This document shows, piece after piece, positions 37,551 through 55,320 of a stretch of 64,000 nucleotides of DNA (position 1 is the first letter of the stretch; each line of letters opens with the position of its first letter). The DNA lies in assembly GCA_029945855.1 (NCBI GenBank), contig JAQSDJ010000012.1:1-64000 (forward strand). Reading direction: 5' to 3'. The DNA is from Lacunisphaera sp. (GTDB lineage Bacteria; Verrucomicrobiota; Verrucomicrobiia; Opitutales; Opitutaceae). Below the pieces are notes generated by a model. That model saw only the letters and a list, made by a program, of their open reading frames with translations, did not search any database and was not told the DNA's origin. The position numbers were made by a program, and so were the translations under genes.

Positions 37551-38282
37551 ATGCGCATCGGCAAACTTGAGATCAAACGCCGCGTCTGGGTCGGACTGGT
37601 CGCCGCCATCGCCGTGACGGGGATATGGTGGACGATGGCCCGGGTGAAGCCGTCGGTCGCCGCCGGGGTCGCTCCACGACCGGCGCCGTTTGTGCGTCTG
37701 GCGACGGTGGGCGCAGGGCAGGGGGACCAAATCTTGCGCGAGCAGGCGGAACTAATGGATCCCGCGCCGCTGTTTTTCCCGACCGAGAGGAACTTCGGCC
37801 AGCGCCCCCTCCGGGAAAGCATGCGCCGGCAGCCCGGGCAGGTTTTCAGCAGTTTTCCCGAGAATATCACGCTCGGTGAGCAACAGATCAAAATCTATGG
37901 GAATGAGCCGGCCGTCGTGCCGGAACGCCTCGCCGATCTGTTTGTTCAGGGAAATGAGGCTCCTTTTGCCGGAATGGGACAGATTGACGTGCCTCGAACG
38001 ACCTTGGCAGTGCGCGGCGCTTTCATGGAGGTGAGAAACCTTGGAACTCATGATAATGTTATACATCAGGCACTTGGTAACATCGCGCTCCCGCGCACTG
38101 ACTTTGCACCCTTGGAATTTCTTGCCGTGGTCAGCAGTGCCGGGCTGATCGGTGATCCTGTTCTGGTCAGCGGATCGGGTTGGGAGGAAGTGGATGGTTT
38201 CTTTCGCTCCTATCTTGTAAAGACGTTCCGGTTGGGCGAGCGTCTGAGTCCGGGCCGCTACCGTGTTGTGGTGGGTCCGTAG
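37551..38282 (+). CDS. Single-TM hypothetical in TonB position; C-terminus TonB-like by pattern
   Basis: N-terminal TM; C-terminal LEFLAVVSSAGLIGDPVLVSGSGWEEVDGFFRSYLVKTFRL...GRYRVVVGP. Confidence 0.6.
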   Translation: MRIGKLEIKRRVWVGLVAAIAVTGIWWTMARVKPSVAAGVAPRPAPFVRLATVGAGQGDQILREQAELMDPAPLFFPTERNFGQRPLRESMRRQPGQVFSSFPENITLGEQQIKIYGNEPAVVPERLADLFVQGNEAPFAGMGQIDVPRTTLAVRGAFMEVRNLGTHDNVIHQALGNIALPRTDFAPLEFLAVVSSAGLIGDPVLVSGSGWEEVDGFFRSYLVKTFRLGERLSPGRYRVVVGP

Positions 38283-38309
38283 TATTTTGGGGAAACCGCA
38301 AGAATCTAG

Positions 38310-38336
38310 TTGACGGACAATTTTACGGGCTATTCT
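38310..38336 (+). promoter_or_regulatory. Candidate sigma70-like promoter for tRNA-Thr-tuf
   Basis: TTGACG - 15 nt - TATTCT, about 39 nt upstream of tRNA-Thr; spacing short. Confidence 0.4.
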
Positions 38337-38374
38337 CTGAGCGTTCTTTTCCATTTTGGTCTGTGCCTCGGTCT

Positions 38375-38450
38375 GCCCAGATAGCTCAGTTGGCAGAGCA
38401 CCCCCTTGGTAAGGGGGAGGTCGACGGTTCAAATCCGTTTCTGGGCTCCA
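38375..38450 (+). tRNA. tRNA-Thr (GGT), CCA encoded
   Basis: GCCCAGA...TCTGGGC acceptor, CCCCC-TTGGTAA-GGGGG anticodon arm, GGTTCAAATCC T arm. Confidence 0.95.
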
Positions 38451-38523
38451 GGCCAACGTCGGTGATCTCCGACGTTAATAAAGATCAACCACTTCAACCA
38501 CCAACAACCTACTCCAGCTCCTC

Positions 38524-39714
38524 ATGGCTAAAGCAACATTCGAACGCAAGAAGCCCCACGTCAACGTCGGCACGATCGGTCACATCGATCACGGCAAGAC
38601 GACGCTCACCGCTTCCATTTTGGCGGTCCAGTCCCGCAAGGGCCTGGCTGAGATCAAGGCTTACTCTGATATCGCCAAGGGCGGCACCGTGCGCGACGCC
38701 ACCAAGACCGTCACCATCGCGGTGGCCCACGTGGAGTATGAGTCCGACAAGCGCCACTATGCGCACGTCGACTGCCCTGGCCACGCCGACTTCGTCAAGA
38801 ACATGATCACCGGCGCCGCCCAGATGGACGGTGCTATCCTCGTCGTCTCCGCGGCGGACGGCCCGATGCCGCAGACCCGTGAGCACGTGCTGCTCGCCCG
38901 CCAGGTCGGCGTGCCGAAGCTCGTGGTTTTCCTGAACAAGGTCGACCTCATCGAGGACACCGAGCTGCTGGACCTCGTCGAAGAGGAAATCCGCGACCTC
39001 CTGACCAAGTATCAGTTTGACGGCAAGAACGCCAAGATCATCCGTGGCTCCGCCACCGCCGCGCTCGAGGGCAAGCCCGAGGGCGAGAAGGCCATCCAGG
39101 AGCTGATGGAAGCCATCGACTCCGAGATCGCCGAGCCCGTGCGCGAGATCGACAAGCCCTTCCTGATGTCCGTCGAGGACGTGTTCTCCATCACCGGCCG
39201 CGGCACCGTCGCCACCGGTCGTATCGAGCGCGGCAAGTGCAAGCTCAACGACGCCGTCGAGATCGTCGGCCTCAAGGACACGACCACGACCGTCGTCACC
39301 GGCATCGAGATGTTCCGCAAGCTGCTCGACTACGGTCAGGCGGGCGACAACGTCGGCATCCTCCTCCGCGGTATTGAAAAGGATGGCATCGAGCGCGGCC
39401 AGGTCATCGCGGCCCCGAAGTCCATCACCCCGCACACGAAGGCCAAGGCCGAGATCTACGTTCTTTCGAAGGACGAGGGCGGCCGCCACACGCCGTTCTT
39501 CAACGGCTATCGTCCCCAGTTCTACTTCCGCACCACGGACGTGACGGGCGTCGTCAATCTCCCGACGGGTGTCGAGATGATCATGCCGGGCGACAACATC
39601 GCCGTCGACATCGTGCTGATCGTTCCGATCGCCATGGAGAAGACCCAGAAATTCGCCATCCGCGAGGGCGGCCGCACCATCGGTGCCGGTCGTGTCACCG
39701 AGATCGTCGAATAA
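38524..39714 (+). CDS. tuf: Elongation factor Tu
   Basis: [32 protein letters not shown]... Confidence 0.99.
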   Translation: MAKATFERKKPHVNVGTIGHIDHGKTTLTASILAVQSRKGLAEIKAYSDIAKGGTVRDATKTVTIAVAHVEYESDKRHYAHVDCPGHADFVKNMITGAAQMDGAILVVSAADGPMPQTREHVLLARQVGVPKLVVFLNKVDLIEDTELLDLVEEEIRDLLTKYQFDGKNAKIIRGSATAALEGKPEGEKAIQELMEAIDSEIAEPVREIDKPFLMSVEDVFSITGRGTVATGRIERGKCKLNDAVEIVGLKDTTTTVVTGIEMFRKLLDYGQAGDNVGILLRGIEKDGIERGQVIAAPKSITPHTKAKAEIYVLSKDEGGRHTPFFNGYRPQFYFRTTDVTGVVNLPTGVEMIMPGDNIAVDIVLIVPIAMEKTQKFAIREGGRTIGAGRVTEIVE

Positions 39715-39793
39715 GCGTCCTTAACCTCTTCCGACTGACGCTGCCGGGGCTCCTTTGGGGGTCCCGGCTGTGTCGTCTAAAAGAAATAAACAC

Positions 39794-39869
39794 AGGCGCG
39801 TAGCTCAATTGGTAGAGTAGCGGTCTCCAAAACCGTTGGTTGGGGGTTCGATTCCCTCCGCGCCTGCCA
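39794..39869 (+). tRNA. tRNA-Trp (CCA), CCA encoded
   Basis: AGGCGCG...CGCGCCT acceptor, GCGGT-CTCCAAA-ACCGT anticodon arm, GGTTCGATTCC T arm. Confidence 0.95.
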
Positions 39870-39897
39870 CCTTCCGCCTTCCGCCCCTCCCGCTCCC

Positions 39898-40104
39898 ATG
39901 GCAAATCCCTTCCGCACCGCCCGCATCTTCTTCGTCGAACTCTGGCACGAGTTGCTGAAGGCCGACTGGCCGTCCAAGTCCGAGCTCAAGGACTCGACGA
40001 TCGTCGTGATCGTCGCGTGCCTCCTCCTCGGCCTGTTCACGGGCATCAGCGACTTCGCCCTCTACAACGTGATCGATGCCGTGACCTCGCTGGTCAGCCG
40101 CTAA
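39898..40104 (+). CDS. secE: Preprotein translocase subunit SecE
   Basis: ELLKADWPSKSELKDSTIVVIVACLLLGLF; position before nusG. Confidence 0.93.
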   Translation: MANPFRTARIFFVELWHELLKADWPSKSELKDSTIVVIVACLLLGLFTGISDFALYNVIDAVTSLVSR

Positions 40105-40116
40105 CCGCCCCGCCCG

Positions 40117-40692
40117 ATGACCACCCAGACTGCCACCGGCGCCCAATGGTTCGCGCTCCACACCCTCTCCGGCCAGGAGAACAAGGTGAAAAACTACCTC
40201 GAGAAGTTCAAGAAGGCCGAGGAGCTCGACGACCACATCTTCGAGGTGCTGCTGCCGACCGAGGTCGTGTCCGAGGTCAAGGGCGGCAAGAAGTCCACCA
40301 AGGTCCGCAAACTCTACCCGGGCTACGTGTTCATCAACATGGCGCTCTACGACGCGGAAAAGAAGGTCAACATCAAGCCCTTCTACTTTGTGAAGGATGC
40401 GGCCGGGGTCATCGGTTTTGTCGGGGGCGACCATCCCGCCGCTCTCCGCCAGACCGAGATTGACGAGATCAAGGCCCGCATCGAGGCCGCCTCGGGCAAG
40501 GAAGTGCCGAAAGTCACCTTCGAGGTCGGCGAGGAACTCAAGATCACCGACGGCGCCTTCGCCAACCTCACCGGCCGCGTCGACGAGGTCGATCCCGCCC
40601 GCGGCAAGCTCAAGATTTCCGTCTCCATTTTCGGTCGGTTTACGCCCGTCGAACTCGAATACTGGCAGGTCCAGCGCGCCTCTGAAAGCTGA
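40117..40692 (+). CDS. nusG: Transcription termination/antitermination protein NusG
   Basis: WFALHTLSGQENKVKNYLE; YPGYVFINM; KOW. Confidence 0.98.
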   Translation: MTTQTATGAQWFALHTLSGQENKVKNYLEKFKKAEELDDHIFEVLLPTEVVSEVKGGKKSTKVRKLYPGYVFINMALYDAEKKVNIKPFYFVKDAAGVIGFVGGDHPAALRQTEIDEIKARIEAASGKEVPKVTFEVGEELKITDGAFANLTGRVDEVDPARGKLKISVSIFGRFTPVELEYWQVQRASES

Positions 40693-40737
40693 TCCAGCCG
40701 CCCCCCACCAACCAGTCCGCCCTTACCAAAAACTACC

Positions 40738-41163
40738 ATGGCCAAAAAGATTCAAGGCTACGTCCGTCTCCAGCTTCCCGCCGGTGCGGCCAACCCAGCT
40801 CCTCCCGTCGGTCCCGCCCTCGGCGCCCAGGGCGTCAACATCATGGGCTTCTGCAAGGAGTTCAACGCGAAGACCAAGGACCAGAATGGCATGATCATTC
40901 CGGTCGTCATCACGGTCTACGCCGACAAGTCCTTCACCTTCATCCTCAAGTCGCCCCCGGCGTCCGTGCTCCTGAAGAAGGCCGCCGGCATCGCCACCGG
41001 TTCCGCCAAGCCCAACATGGACAAGGTCGGCAAGGTGACCAAGAAACAGATCCTCGAGATCATCAAGATCAAGAAGAACGACCTGAATGCCAACAGCGAG
41101 GAGGCCGCGATCCGCATGATCGCCGGCACCGCCCGCAACATGGGCATCGAGGTCGTCGACTGA
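40738..41163 (+). CDS. rplK: 50S ribosomal protein L11
   Basis: Family match by sequence and context. Confidence 0.99.
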   Translation: MAKKIQGYVRLQLPAGAANPAPPVGPALGAQGVNIMGFCKEFNAKTKDQNGMIIPVVITVYADKSFTFILKSPPASVLLKKAAGIATGSAKPNMDKVGKVTKKQILEIIKIKKNDLNANSEEAAIRMIAGTARNMGIEVVD

Positions 41164-41230
41164 TTTTCCCCCCAACCGCAACTCACCGCGGGAGTCCCCA
41201 CCGGGACGTTCGCACCGCAAGGAGTCCAAA

Positions 41231-41926
41231 ATGCCCGTCAAACATAGCAAAAGATACCGCAGCGCCGTCTCGGCGGCTGATCTCACCAAGGAATACCCGC
41301 TGAAGGAAGCGGTCGAGCTCCTTGGCAAATTCCCCAAGGCCAAGTTCGACGAGACCGTCGAACTGTCTTTCCGCCTCGGCGTTGATCCCGCCCAGGGCGA
41401 CCAGATGGTCCGCGGCACCACGCCGCTGCCCAACGGCTCTGGCAAGAAGGTCCGCGTCATCGTCTTCACCGACGATGCCGACAAGGCCCTCGCCGCGGGC
41501 GCCGATCATGCCGGCCTCGCCGAGCTGATGACCAAGATCAACGCCGGCTGGCTCGACTTCGACGTCGCCATCGCCACCACCGAGGCCATGAAGCAGGTCC
41601 GCACCCTGGCCCGCGTCCTCGGTCCCAAGGGCCTCATGCCCAACCCGAAGTCCGGCACCGTCACCGACGACATCGCCGCCGGCATCAAGGCCGTCAAGGC
41701 CGGCCGCGTTGAGTTCAAGGTCGACAAGACCGCCAACATCGGCGTCGGCGTCGGCAAGCGCTCCTTCACGCCCGACCAGATCACCGAAAACGTCGCCGCG
41801 GTCCTCGAGGCTGTGGGCAAGGCCAAGCCGGCCGCGTTCAAGGGCCACTACATCAAGAGCGTCACGCTCTCCTCGTCCATGAGCCCCGGCGTCAAGCTGG
41901 CCTCCACCGAGTTCAACAAATTCTAA
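41231..41926 (+). CDS. rplA: 50S ribosomal protein L1
   Basis: Family match by sequence and context. Confidence 0.99.
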   Translation: MPVKHSKRYRSAVSAADLTKEYPLKEAVELLGKFPKAKFDETVELSFRLGVDPAQGDQMVRGTTPLPNGSGKKVRVIVFTDDADKALAAGADHAGLAELMTKINAGWLDFDVAIATTEAMKQVRTLARVLGPKGLMPNPKSGTVTDDIAAGIKAVKAGRVEFKVDKTANIGVGVGKRSFTPDQITENVAAVLEAVGKAKPAAFKGHYIKSVTLSSSMSPGVKLASTEFNKF

Positions 41927-41939
41927 GGAGCCACGCACC

Positions 41940-42437
41940 ATGAGAGCCGAAAAAAAATACCTGATCGATGAAGTCAGCGGGCACCTGAACAAGTCCGATT
42001 ACGTCATCCTCACCAACTTCACGAAACTCACCGTCGCCGATGCGGCCGAGCTGCGCAAGCGCCTCGCCCCCGAGAAGGCCGAGTTCCACGTCGTCAAGAA
42101 CAGCTCGTTCCGCGTCGCCGCCAAGGCGATGGGGCTGCCCGACCTGGACAAGTCCCTGACCGGCCAGACGGCCGTCGTCGTGGGCGGCAAGAACCCCGCC
42201 GGCGTCGCCAAGACGCTCAAGAAATTCATCGAGGAAAAGCAGAAACTCGAGGTCAAGGTGGGTGTGCTCGACAAGAAGCTGATGACGGCCGCCGATCTCT
42301 CGAAGCTCGCCGACCTGCCCTCCTTCGACGCCCTGCGCTCGATGCTCCTCGGCATGCTCACCATGCAGGGTGCGGCCTTCGTCCGCGTCCTCGATGCCAA
42401 GGTCAAGAAGGAGCAGCCCGCTGCTCCGGCCGCCTAA
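41940..42437 (+). CDS. rplJ: 50S ribosomal protein L10
   Basis: Family match by sequence and context. Confidence 0.98.
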   Translation: MRAEKKYLIDEVSGHLNKSDYVILTNFTKLTVADAAELRKRLAPEKAEFHVVKNSSFRVAAKAMGLPDLDKSLTGQTAVVVGGKNPAGVAKTLKKFIEEKQKLEVKVGVLDKKLMTAADLSKLADLPSFDALRSMLLGMLTMQGAAFVRVLDAKVKKEQPAAPAA

Positions 42438-42563
42438 GCCACGATCAACCACCCAATTTTCCCGGCCCCGGCCGGGAAGCCCAATATCCAAGGAAGAGGC
42501 TAGGGGATACGTCCCTTAAACGCGTTCCACCCGGGACCGCTATCCGCTTCAGGAGAAATCAAC

Positions 42564-42941
<378 letters not shown>

Positions 42942-42981
42942 CCGCTTGGCGTTTAAGCCCTCAAGTCAGCTCAATTCACCG

Positions 42982-43020
42982 AGACAGGCCGCGTCCAACC
43001 GCGGCCTGTCTTTCGGCTTT
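42982..43020 (+). terminator. Intrinsic terminator/attenuator-like hairpin between rplL and rpoB
   Basis: agacaggccgcg-tccaac-cgcggcctgtct then ttcggctttctttc; 12-bp perfect stem. Confidence 0.8.
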
Positions 43021-43142
43021 CTTTCATTCGTTCTTTCCGCGCACCGAGACCCCGCGTCCGTGCGCCCCACTGCCGGCCGTTCGCTCCTGAACGGCTGAGT
43101 TTTGTCACTTTCATTTCGTCTCACCTCTAAACGGGAAAATCC

Positions 43143-46937
<3,795 letters not shown>

Positions 46938-46968
46938 CTCTTAACACTATACTGGGAGCAAAATCATA

Positions 46969-51096
<4,128 letters not shown>

Positions 51097-51118
51097 ACCG
51101 CTGCCTGCATATCTTCGA

Positions 51119-51150
51119 AGCCGCGGACGAAAGTCCGCGGCTTTTTGTTT
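51119..51150 (+). terminator. Intrinsic terminator 1 downstream of rpoC
   Basis: agccgcggac-gaaa-gtccgcggct then ttttgttt. Confidence 0.9.
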
Positions 51151-51219
51151 TCCGGCGCCGCCGGAAAACAATCGCGCCGCAGCTCGCAGAGCGAAGGCGG
51201 ATACTAAAACAGCGAGCCG

Positions 51220-51245
51220 AGTCTGAAAAATCAGACTTGTTTTTC
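51220..51245 (+). terminator. Intrinsic terminator-like hairpin 2
   Basis: agtctga-aaaa-tcagact then tgttttt. Confidence 0.65.
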
Positions 51246-51317
51246 CCTCTGAAAAGGGGATTCTGAAGTTCCTCCCGCCAAAAAGATATCGGTAGAGCCT
51301 AGCTCCTGATGTCTTCT

Positions 51318-51350
51318 CGCCCGGCCCTCACCGGCCGGGCGTTCTTTTTG
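51318..51350 (+). terminator. Intrinsic terminator-like hairpin 3
   Basis: cgcccggcc-ctcacc-ggccgggcg then ttcttttt. Confidence 0.75.
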
Positions 51351-51781
51351 ATTCCGGCTAGTCCGGCCTGGGCCGGAATGGTGCAGCTGAACGACAAGTT
51401 TTCTCTGTCGGGAGTTGCCACAGAGCGGTAGTCGCCGGTTTCTCTACCGGCGCCAGGAGGTCCGCCGGAGGCGGCAAGGGGAGGGTGGGTTGATTTTACA
51501 ATTCGATTTCGTTCGCTGTAGTGAATTGTGAACAACTTTTCCGGGGTTTTTCTCATTTAACACTTGATGTAGGGTGAAGCCGCCTGCTTTTGTAACTGTT
51601 CCATTCGTCACTTACAGCCACTGCAGCCAAACTGGAGAGGCACCTGAGACGCCACGATTTCGGACGGTTTTCCACCGAAATTCGTGTTTCAAACCAAAGC
51701 GCGAAATAAGTGCTTGCTGGGGCCATCGTCTCCGGTAGGTTTCGCGCCTTTTCCACTTTCCCCAACCTTCTATCCAACCAC

Positions 51782-52171
51782 ATGCCAACCATCAACCAAC
51801 TCGTGAGAAAGGGACGTCGCAAGATCGTCGCGAAGTCCAAGGCTCCGGCGTTGCAGGGTAATCCCTTCCGCCGCGGCGTCTGTGTGCAGGTTATGACCCG
51901 CACGCCGAAGAAGCCGAACTCGGCCATCCGCAAGGTCGCCAAGGTCCGCCTCACGAACGGCACGGAGGTCATCTCCTACATCCCCGACGAGGGCCACAAC
52001 CTCCAGGAGCACTCCATTGTGCTCGTGCGCGGCGGCCGCGTGAAGGATCTCCCCGGTGTGCGCTATCACATCGTTCGCGGCACGCTCGACGCCACCGGCG
52101 TCGAGAAGCGCCGTCGCTCCCGCTCCAAATACGGCGTCAAGCGCCCGAAAGCCGCCAAGGCTTCCGCCTAA
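51782..52171 (+). CDS. rpsL: 30S ribosomal protein S12
   Basis: [34 protein letters not shown]...[20 protein letters not shown]. Confidence 0.99.
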   Translation: MPTINQLVRKGRRKIVAKSKAPALQGNPFRRGVCVQVMTRTPKKPNSAIRKVAKVRLTNGTEVISYIPDEGHNLQEHSIVLVRGGRVKDLPGVRYHIVRGTLDATGVEKRRRSRSKYGVKRPKAAKASA

Positions 52172-52194
52172 CCCTCGTTCTTTTTTAAGCCGCC

Positions 52195-52668
52195 ATGTCA
52201 CGTCGCCGCAGAGCCACTCACCGTCCCACCGTTCCGGATGTCCGCTATAACAGCGCCCTGGTTACGCACCTCATCAATGTCATCATGAAGAGCGGCAAGC
52301 GCACGCTCGCCGAGCGCATCGTCTACGGTGCCTTCGAGAAGGTGAGCGAGAAGCTCCAGAAGGGCGACCCGGTCGACCTGCTGATGGGCGCGATGGAAAA
52401 CGCCCGCCCGAAGCTCGAGGTCAAGAGCCGCCGCGTCGGCGGCGCCACCTACCAGGTGCCCGTGGAAATTTCGTTCGAGCGTCAGGAATCCCTGGCGCTC
52501 CGCTGGATTGTCGCCGCCGCCAACGGCCGCAAGGGCGTGCCTATGCGCGAGGCGATCGCCGCCGAGATCATCGACGCCTACAACAACACCGGCTCGGTGG
52601 TGAAGAAGAAGGAAGAAATGCACAAGATGGCCCAGGCCAACCGCGCCTTCGCCCATCTCCGCTGGTAA
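52195..52668 (+). CDS. rpsG: 30S ribosomal protein S7
   Basis: Family match and context. Confidence 0.99.
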   Translation: MSRRRRATHRPTVPDVRYNSALVTHLINVIMKSGKRTLAERIVYGAFEKVSEKLQKGDPVDLLMGAMENARPKLEVKSRRVGGATYQVPVEISFERQESLALRWIVAAANGRKGVPMREAIAAEIIDAYNNTGSVVKKKEEMHKMAQANRAFAHLRW

Positions 52669-52683
52669 GGAATCATCCGCATC

Positions 52684-54879
52684 ATGTCCGTCGCTTCTTC
52701 CATCAAGATTACTGTCGTCACCGACAAGGCGAAGATCTCGCCTGTCAACGCCAAGGACCGTCCGTTCCCGCTCGAGTGGACGCGCAACATCGGCATCGCC
52801 GCGCACATCGACGCCGGCAAGACCACGACGACCGAGCGCATCCTTTTCTACTCCGGCGCCGTCCACAAGATGGGCGAGGTCCACGAGGGCACCACGGTGA
52901 CCGACTGGATGGAGCAGGAGCGCGAGCGCGGCATCACCATCACCGCCGCCGCCATCTCCTGCGCCTGGAACGCCTCCTGGGGCCCTTGGAAGGGGATCAA
53001 GCAGCGCATCAATATCATCGACACCCCCGGGCACGTGGACTTCACGGCCGAGGTCGAGCGCTCGCTCCGCGTGCTGGACGGCGCCGTCGCCGTGTTCTGC
53101 GCCGTCGCCGGCGTGCAGCCCCAGTCCGAGACCGTCTGGCGCCAGGCCAACAAATACAAGGTTCCGCGCGTCGCCTTCATCAACAAGATGGACCGCACCG
53201 GCGCCGACTTCTTCCGCGCCGTGTCCGAGATGCGCGAGAAGCTCAAGGCCAACGCCCATCCCATTTTCCTGCCCATCGGCAAGGAGGAGAATTTCTCCGG
53301 CCTGATCGATCTCGTGCAGAACGTCGCCTACTCCTTCGAGGAGGATCCGAGCGACCAACTCGGCATGAACCCGAAGACGATGCCGATCCCGGCCGACCTG
53401 GTCGCGCTGACGGCGGAATACCGCACCAAGCTCATCGAGGCGGTCTGTGACTATGACGATGTCATCGCCGAGAAATATCTCAACGGCGAGGAGATCTCCG
53501 TCCCCGAGTTGATGCTCGGCGTGCGCAAGGCCACCATCTCGCTCCAGTTCACCGGCGTGATCCCCGGTTCCGCGTTCAAGAAGAAGGGCGTGCAGCGCCT
53601 CCTGGACTGCGTGGTCAACTATCTCCCGAGCCCGATCGACGTCCCCCCCATGCAGGGCCTGGACAGCGACGGCAAGACGGTCGAGGCCGTCGTCGATGAC
53701 AAGGGCAAGATGGCCGGTCTGGCCTTCAAGCTCTGGAACGACCCCTTCGTGGGTCGGCTCGTGTTCTTCCGCGTTTACACCGGCACGCTGCCCAAGGGCA
53801 TGTCGCTCTACAACCCGCGCACCCGCCGCACCGAGCGCGTCTCGCGCCTCGTGCTCATGCGCGCGATTGAGCGCGAGGAAATCGACCTCGCCTACTCGGG
53901 TGACATCTGCGCCGTCGTCGGCGTCAAGGAGGTCATTACCGGTGACACGCTCTGCGACGAGGATTTCGACATCCGCCTCGAGCCGCCGTCCTTCCCCGAG
54001 CCCGTCATCTCGATGTCCATCGAACCGAACTCGAAGGCCGACCAGGAAAAGATGGGCATCGCGCTCCAGCGCCTGGTCGCCGAGGATCCCACGCTCCGCG
54101 TCAAGACGGACCAGGACACCGGCCAGATCATTCTCGCCGGCATGGGCGAACTGCATCTCGACATCATCCGCGACCGCATGAAGCGCGAGTTCAAGGTCGA
54201 GGCGACCTCGGGCAAGCCGCAGATCGCCTACCGCGAGACCGTGCATGGCTCCGCCGAGGGCGAAGGCAAGTTCATCCGCCAGTCCGGCGGCAAGGGCCAA
54301 TACGGCCATGTCTGCATCAAGCTCGAGCCGAACGGCAAGGGTAAGGGCATTGAGGTCATCAACGACATCGTCGGCGGCTCCATCCCGAAGGAATTCATCA
54401 AGCCCGCCACCGAGGGCATCATGGAGGGCTGCAACAACGGCGTCGTCGCCGGCTTCCCGGTCGTCGACGTCATCATCCACCTCACCGACGGCTCGTTCCA
54501 CGAGGTGGACTCGTCCGAGCTCGCGTTCAAGATGGCCGGCATCTTCGCCTTCAAGGACGCGATGAAAAAAGCCAAGCCCGCGTTGCTCGAGCCCATCATG
54601 GGCGTCGAGGTCACCACGCCCGAGGAATACCAGGGCGACCTGATGGGCGACATCAACCGCCGGCGCGGCCAGATCCAGAGCCTGGAGAACAAGGCCGGCG
54701 CCTGCATCATCAACGCGCACGTCCCGCTCGAAATGCTCTTCGGTTACGTCACCGACATCCGCTCCCTCTCCAAGGGCCGCGCCAGCGCCGGCATCACCCC
54801 GTCGCACTTCGAGCAGGTTCCGAACTCGCTCCTTGCCAAGATCGTCGAGAGCTCCTCCAAGGCTCCCGCCCGCACCTGA
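52684..54879 (+). CDS. fusA: Elongation factor G
   Basis: TRNIGIAAHIDAGKTTTTERILFYSG. Confidence 0.99.
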   Translation: MSVASSIKITVVTDKAKISPVNAKDRPFPLEWTRNIGIAAHIDAGKTTTTERILFYSGAVHKMGEVHEGTTVTDWMEQERERGITITAAAISCAWNASWGPWKGIKQRINIIDTPGHVDFTAEVERSLRVLDGAVAVFCAVAGVQPQSETVWRQANKYKVPRVAFINKMDRTGADFFRAVSEMREKLKANAHPIFLPIGKEENFSGLIDLVQNVAYSFEEDPSDQLGMNPKTMPIPADLVALTAEYRTKLIEAVCDYDDVIAEKYLNGEEISVPELMLGVRKATISLQFTGVIPGSAFKKKGVQRLLDCVVNYLPSPIDVPPMQGLDSDGKTVEAVVDDKGKMAGLAFKLWNDPFVGRLVFFRVYTGTLPKGMSLYNPRTRRTERVSRLVLMRAIEREEIDLAYSGDICAVVGVKEVITGDTLCDEDFDIRLEPPSFPEPVISMSIEPNSKADQEKMGIALQRLVAEDPTLRVKTDQDTGQIILAGMGELHLDIIRDRMKREFKVEATSGKPQIAYRETVHGSAEGEGKFIRQSGGKGQYGHVCIKLEPNGKGKGIEVINDIVGGSIPKEFIKPATEGIMEGCNNGVVAGFPVVDVIIHLTDGSFHEVDSSELAFKMAGIFAFKDAMKKAKPALLEPIMGVEVTTPEEYQGDLMGDINRRRGQIQSLENKAGACIINAHVPLEMLFGYVTDIRSLSKGRASAGITPSHFEQVPNSLLAKIVESSSKAPART

Positions 54880-54906
54880 TTTTCAACCCTCGTTCTTTAT
54901 CCCGCC

Positions 54907-55215
54907 ATGAAAGGCCAACGCATTCGCATCAAACTCCAGGGCTACGACTATCGCGTCATCGACCAGTCGGCCGTGGAAATCGTGGAAACCGCCAAGCGCT
55001 CCGGCGCCCGGGTCTCGGGTCCCATCCCGCTGCCCACCCACATCGTGAAGCTGTCGGTCAACCGCTCCCCGCACGTCGACAAGAAGTCCATGGAGCAGTT
55101 CGAATCCCGCACGCACAAGCGCCTCATCGACATCCTCGAGCCGACCGCCCAGACGGTCGACGAGCTCAAGAAACTCAATCTCCCGTCCGGCGTCGACATC
55201 ACCATCAACGTCTAA
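54907..55215 (+). CDS. rpsJ: 30S ribosomal protein S10
   Basis: Family match and context. Confidence 0.99.
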   Translation: MKGQRIRIKLQGYDYRVIDQSAVEIVETAKRSGARVSGPIPLPTHIVKLSVNRSPHVDKKSMEQFESRTHKRLIDILEPTAQTVDELKKLNLPSGVDITINV

Positions 55216-55235
55216 AATTTTAACCCACCAACCAT

Positions 55236-55310
55236 CTTAGCCAAGCCAGCCGGCTCACCCCGGCCCTTGCTAAAGTAGGTCTAAACAAACGGCGCTCACC
55301 CGCCACCTAC
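55236..55310 (+). promoter_or_regulatory. Structured rplC leader: two adjacent hairpins sharing a CTCACC loop
   Basis: gccgg-ctcacc-ccggc (55249-55264) and gtaggt...ggcg-ctcacc-cgcc-acctac (55275-55310). Confidence 0.55.
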
Positions 55311-55320
55311 CACTTAGCCC

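Noticed and set aside
39743-39768. Hairpin gccggggctcc-tttg-gggggtcccggc after tuf as an intrinsic terminator
   Set aside because: Stem is imperfect and no T-tract follows; could equally be a processing hairpin before tRNA-Trp
42458-42477. ttcccggc-cccg-gccgggaa hairpin between rplJ and rplL as a terminator
   Set aside because: No T-tract and it lies within an operon; may be an L10/L12-ratio element but evidence is insufficient
52684-52780. N-terminal ~30-aa extension of EF-G as a novel domain
   Set aside because: Short; may be a lineage-specific leader or start-site misassignment; nothing else supports a new function
52198-54807. 869-aa minus-strand ORF antisense to rpsG/fusA
   Set aside because: Codon-aligned shadow of fusA
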